Below are positions 29,899-30,380 of a stretch of 30,380 nucleotides of DNA, in pieces. The stretch's first letter is position 1. The number at the start of each line of letters is the position of its first letter. The notes beneath the pieces are model-generated. The model saw only the letters and a list, made by a program, of their open reading frames with translations, was not told the DNA's origin and searched no databases. Both the position numbers and the translations under genes were made by a program. This stretch comes from Coprinopsis marcescibilis (lineage: Eukaryota; Basidiomycota; Agaricomycetes; Agaricales; Psathyrellaceae): NCBI GenBank assembly GCA_004369085.1, contig ML210426.1, forward strand, positions 1 to 30,380, in the 5' to 3' direction.

Positions 29899-30380
29899 AT
29901 GTCCGATCCTTCTACTCAGCCGGTAAGCCTCCTGCGATGGTGGGCCGATCAAGATTAGATTTCTGATTACCGCCTCCTATCCTATCTAGCCCCCTGCTAA
30001 TCAGCAGCCTGGTCAGACTCCCGGCGAGGTACGTTGTCTCCGCCGAATCTAATAACTCACTTCCACTTTCCAAACCCCACGCTCCTCCCTGTGCACCCTC
30101 TTTGCAACATTCCCAACGCTCATCTCGATTCTTTCCACTCTCACAGGCCGGCCCAACAGATCGTTCGCAGCCGCCAGCCGGGCAGTACCCACCCCCAGCC
30201 GGCGCACCCCCTCCCGGTTACCATCCCCAATACGCGCCTCCACCAGGTGCACCACCAGGGCAATACCCCCCACCAGCAGGCCAATACCCCCCTCCCCACG
30301 GCCAATACGCCCCACCACCCGGTGCCCCTCCTCAAGGCCAATACGCCCCTCCACCAGGCGCGCCCCCTCCGCAAGGCCAG
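29899..30380 (+). CDS. N-terminus of a proline/glutamine/tyrosine-repeat protein, cut by the window end
   Basis: Three exons (29899-29922, 29990-30028, 30147 onward) start MSDPSTQP and remain open at the window end. After GEAGPTDRSQPPAGQYPPPA, the third exon is built of repeats such as QYPPPAG, QYAPPPGAPP and PPHGQYAP. Such Pro/Gln/Tyr tails occur at the N-terminus of metacaspases, scramblases and several membrane or RNA-binding proteins, so the identity cannot be told. Introns are 67 and 118 nt. About 100 residues are visible. Confidence 0.65.
30190..30380 (+). repeat. Tandem coding repeats of the QY(A/P)PPPGAPP type
   Basis: The DNA repeats CAATACGCCCCT-, CCACCAGGTGC- and GGCCAATACCCCC-like units of 9 to 36 bases. 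All copies are in frame, and the repeat extends past the window end. Confidence 0.7.

Overview
The window looks like nuclear DNA of a mushroom-forming basidiomycete (Agaricomycetes). Nearly every gene is split by short introns of 42-74 nt with GT/AG ends and CTAAC- or CTGAC-like branch sites. The gene content fits too: fungal seven-helix membrane proteins, UstYa/DUF3328 proteins, a fungal siroheme-pathway methyltransferase and fungal SRP14. No prokaryotic operon, CRISPR array, rRNA or tRNA was found. All gene models were spliced by hand; every complete multi-exon model given here keeps its reading frame and has a total length divisible by three.

Left part (1-6853). The window opens exactly on a short DNA transposon of about 845 bp with 26-bp inverted ends flanked by TA, which looks like a non-autonomous pogo/Tc1-mariner relative. 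Next come a stretch with intron-like signals but no open frame, a seven-helix membrane protein gene (1380-2586, +), and an 11-exon gene (3032-6853, +) whose C-terminus resembles the XPF-like/HhH region of the meiotic crossover protein ZIP2/SHOC1.

Middle part (6938-16139). This is an accessory-looking region. It holds a probable mitochondrial membrane protein (-), a UstYa-type protein (-), a GNAT acetyltransferase (+), a basidiomycete-type single-pass membrane protein with a GC-AG intron (+), two very small signal-peptide-like genes (-), a second seven-helix protein (-) paralogous to the first, and a second UstYa-type protein (+) with an altered metal-binding-like motif. The two UstYa-type genes bracket the others. 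This is reminiscent of a biosynthetic cluster, but no core enzyme or repeat precursor is visible.

Right part (16494-30380). This looks like conserved housekeeping DNA. It holds a CysG-like fusion of a Met8-type domain with uroporphyrinogen-III methyltransferase (-), a 1.9-kb stretch with no visible gene, a disordered protein with two SILK motifs and an RVxF-like motif suggesting a protein phosphatase 1 regulator (-), SRP14 (+), a large DUF726/TMCO4-like membrane-lipase protein (-) divergent from an OB-fold protein (+), and the start of a proline/glutamine/tyrosine-repeat protein (+) that runs off the window.
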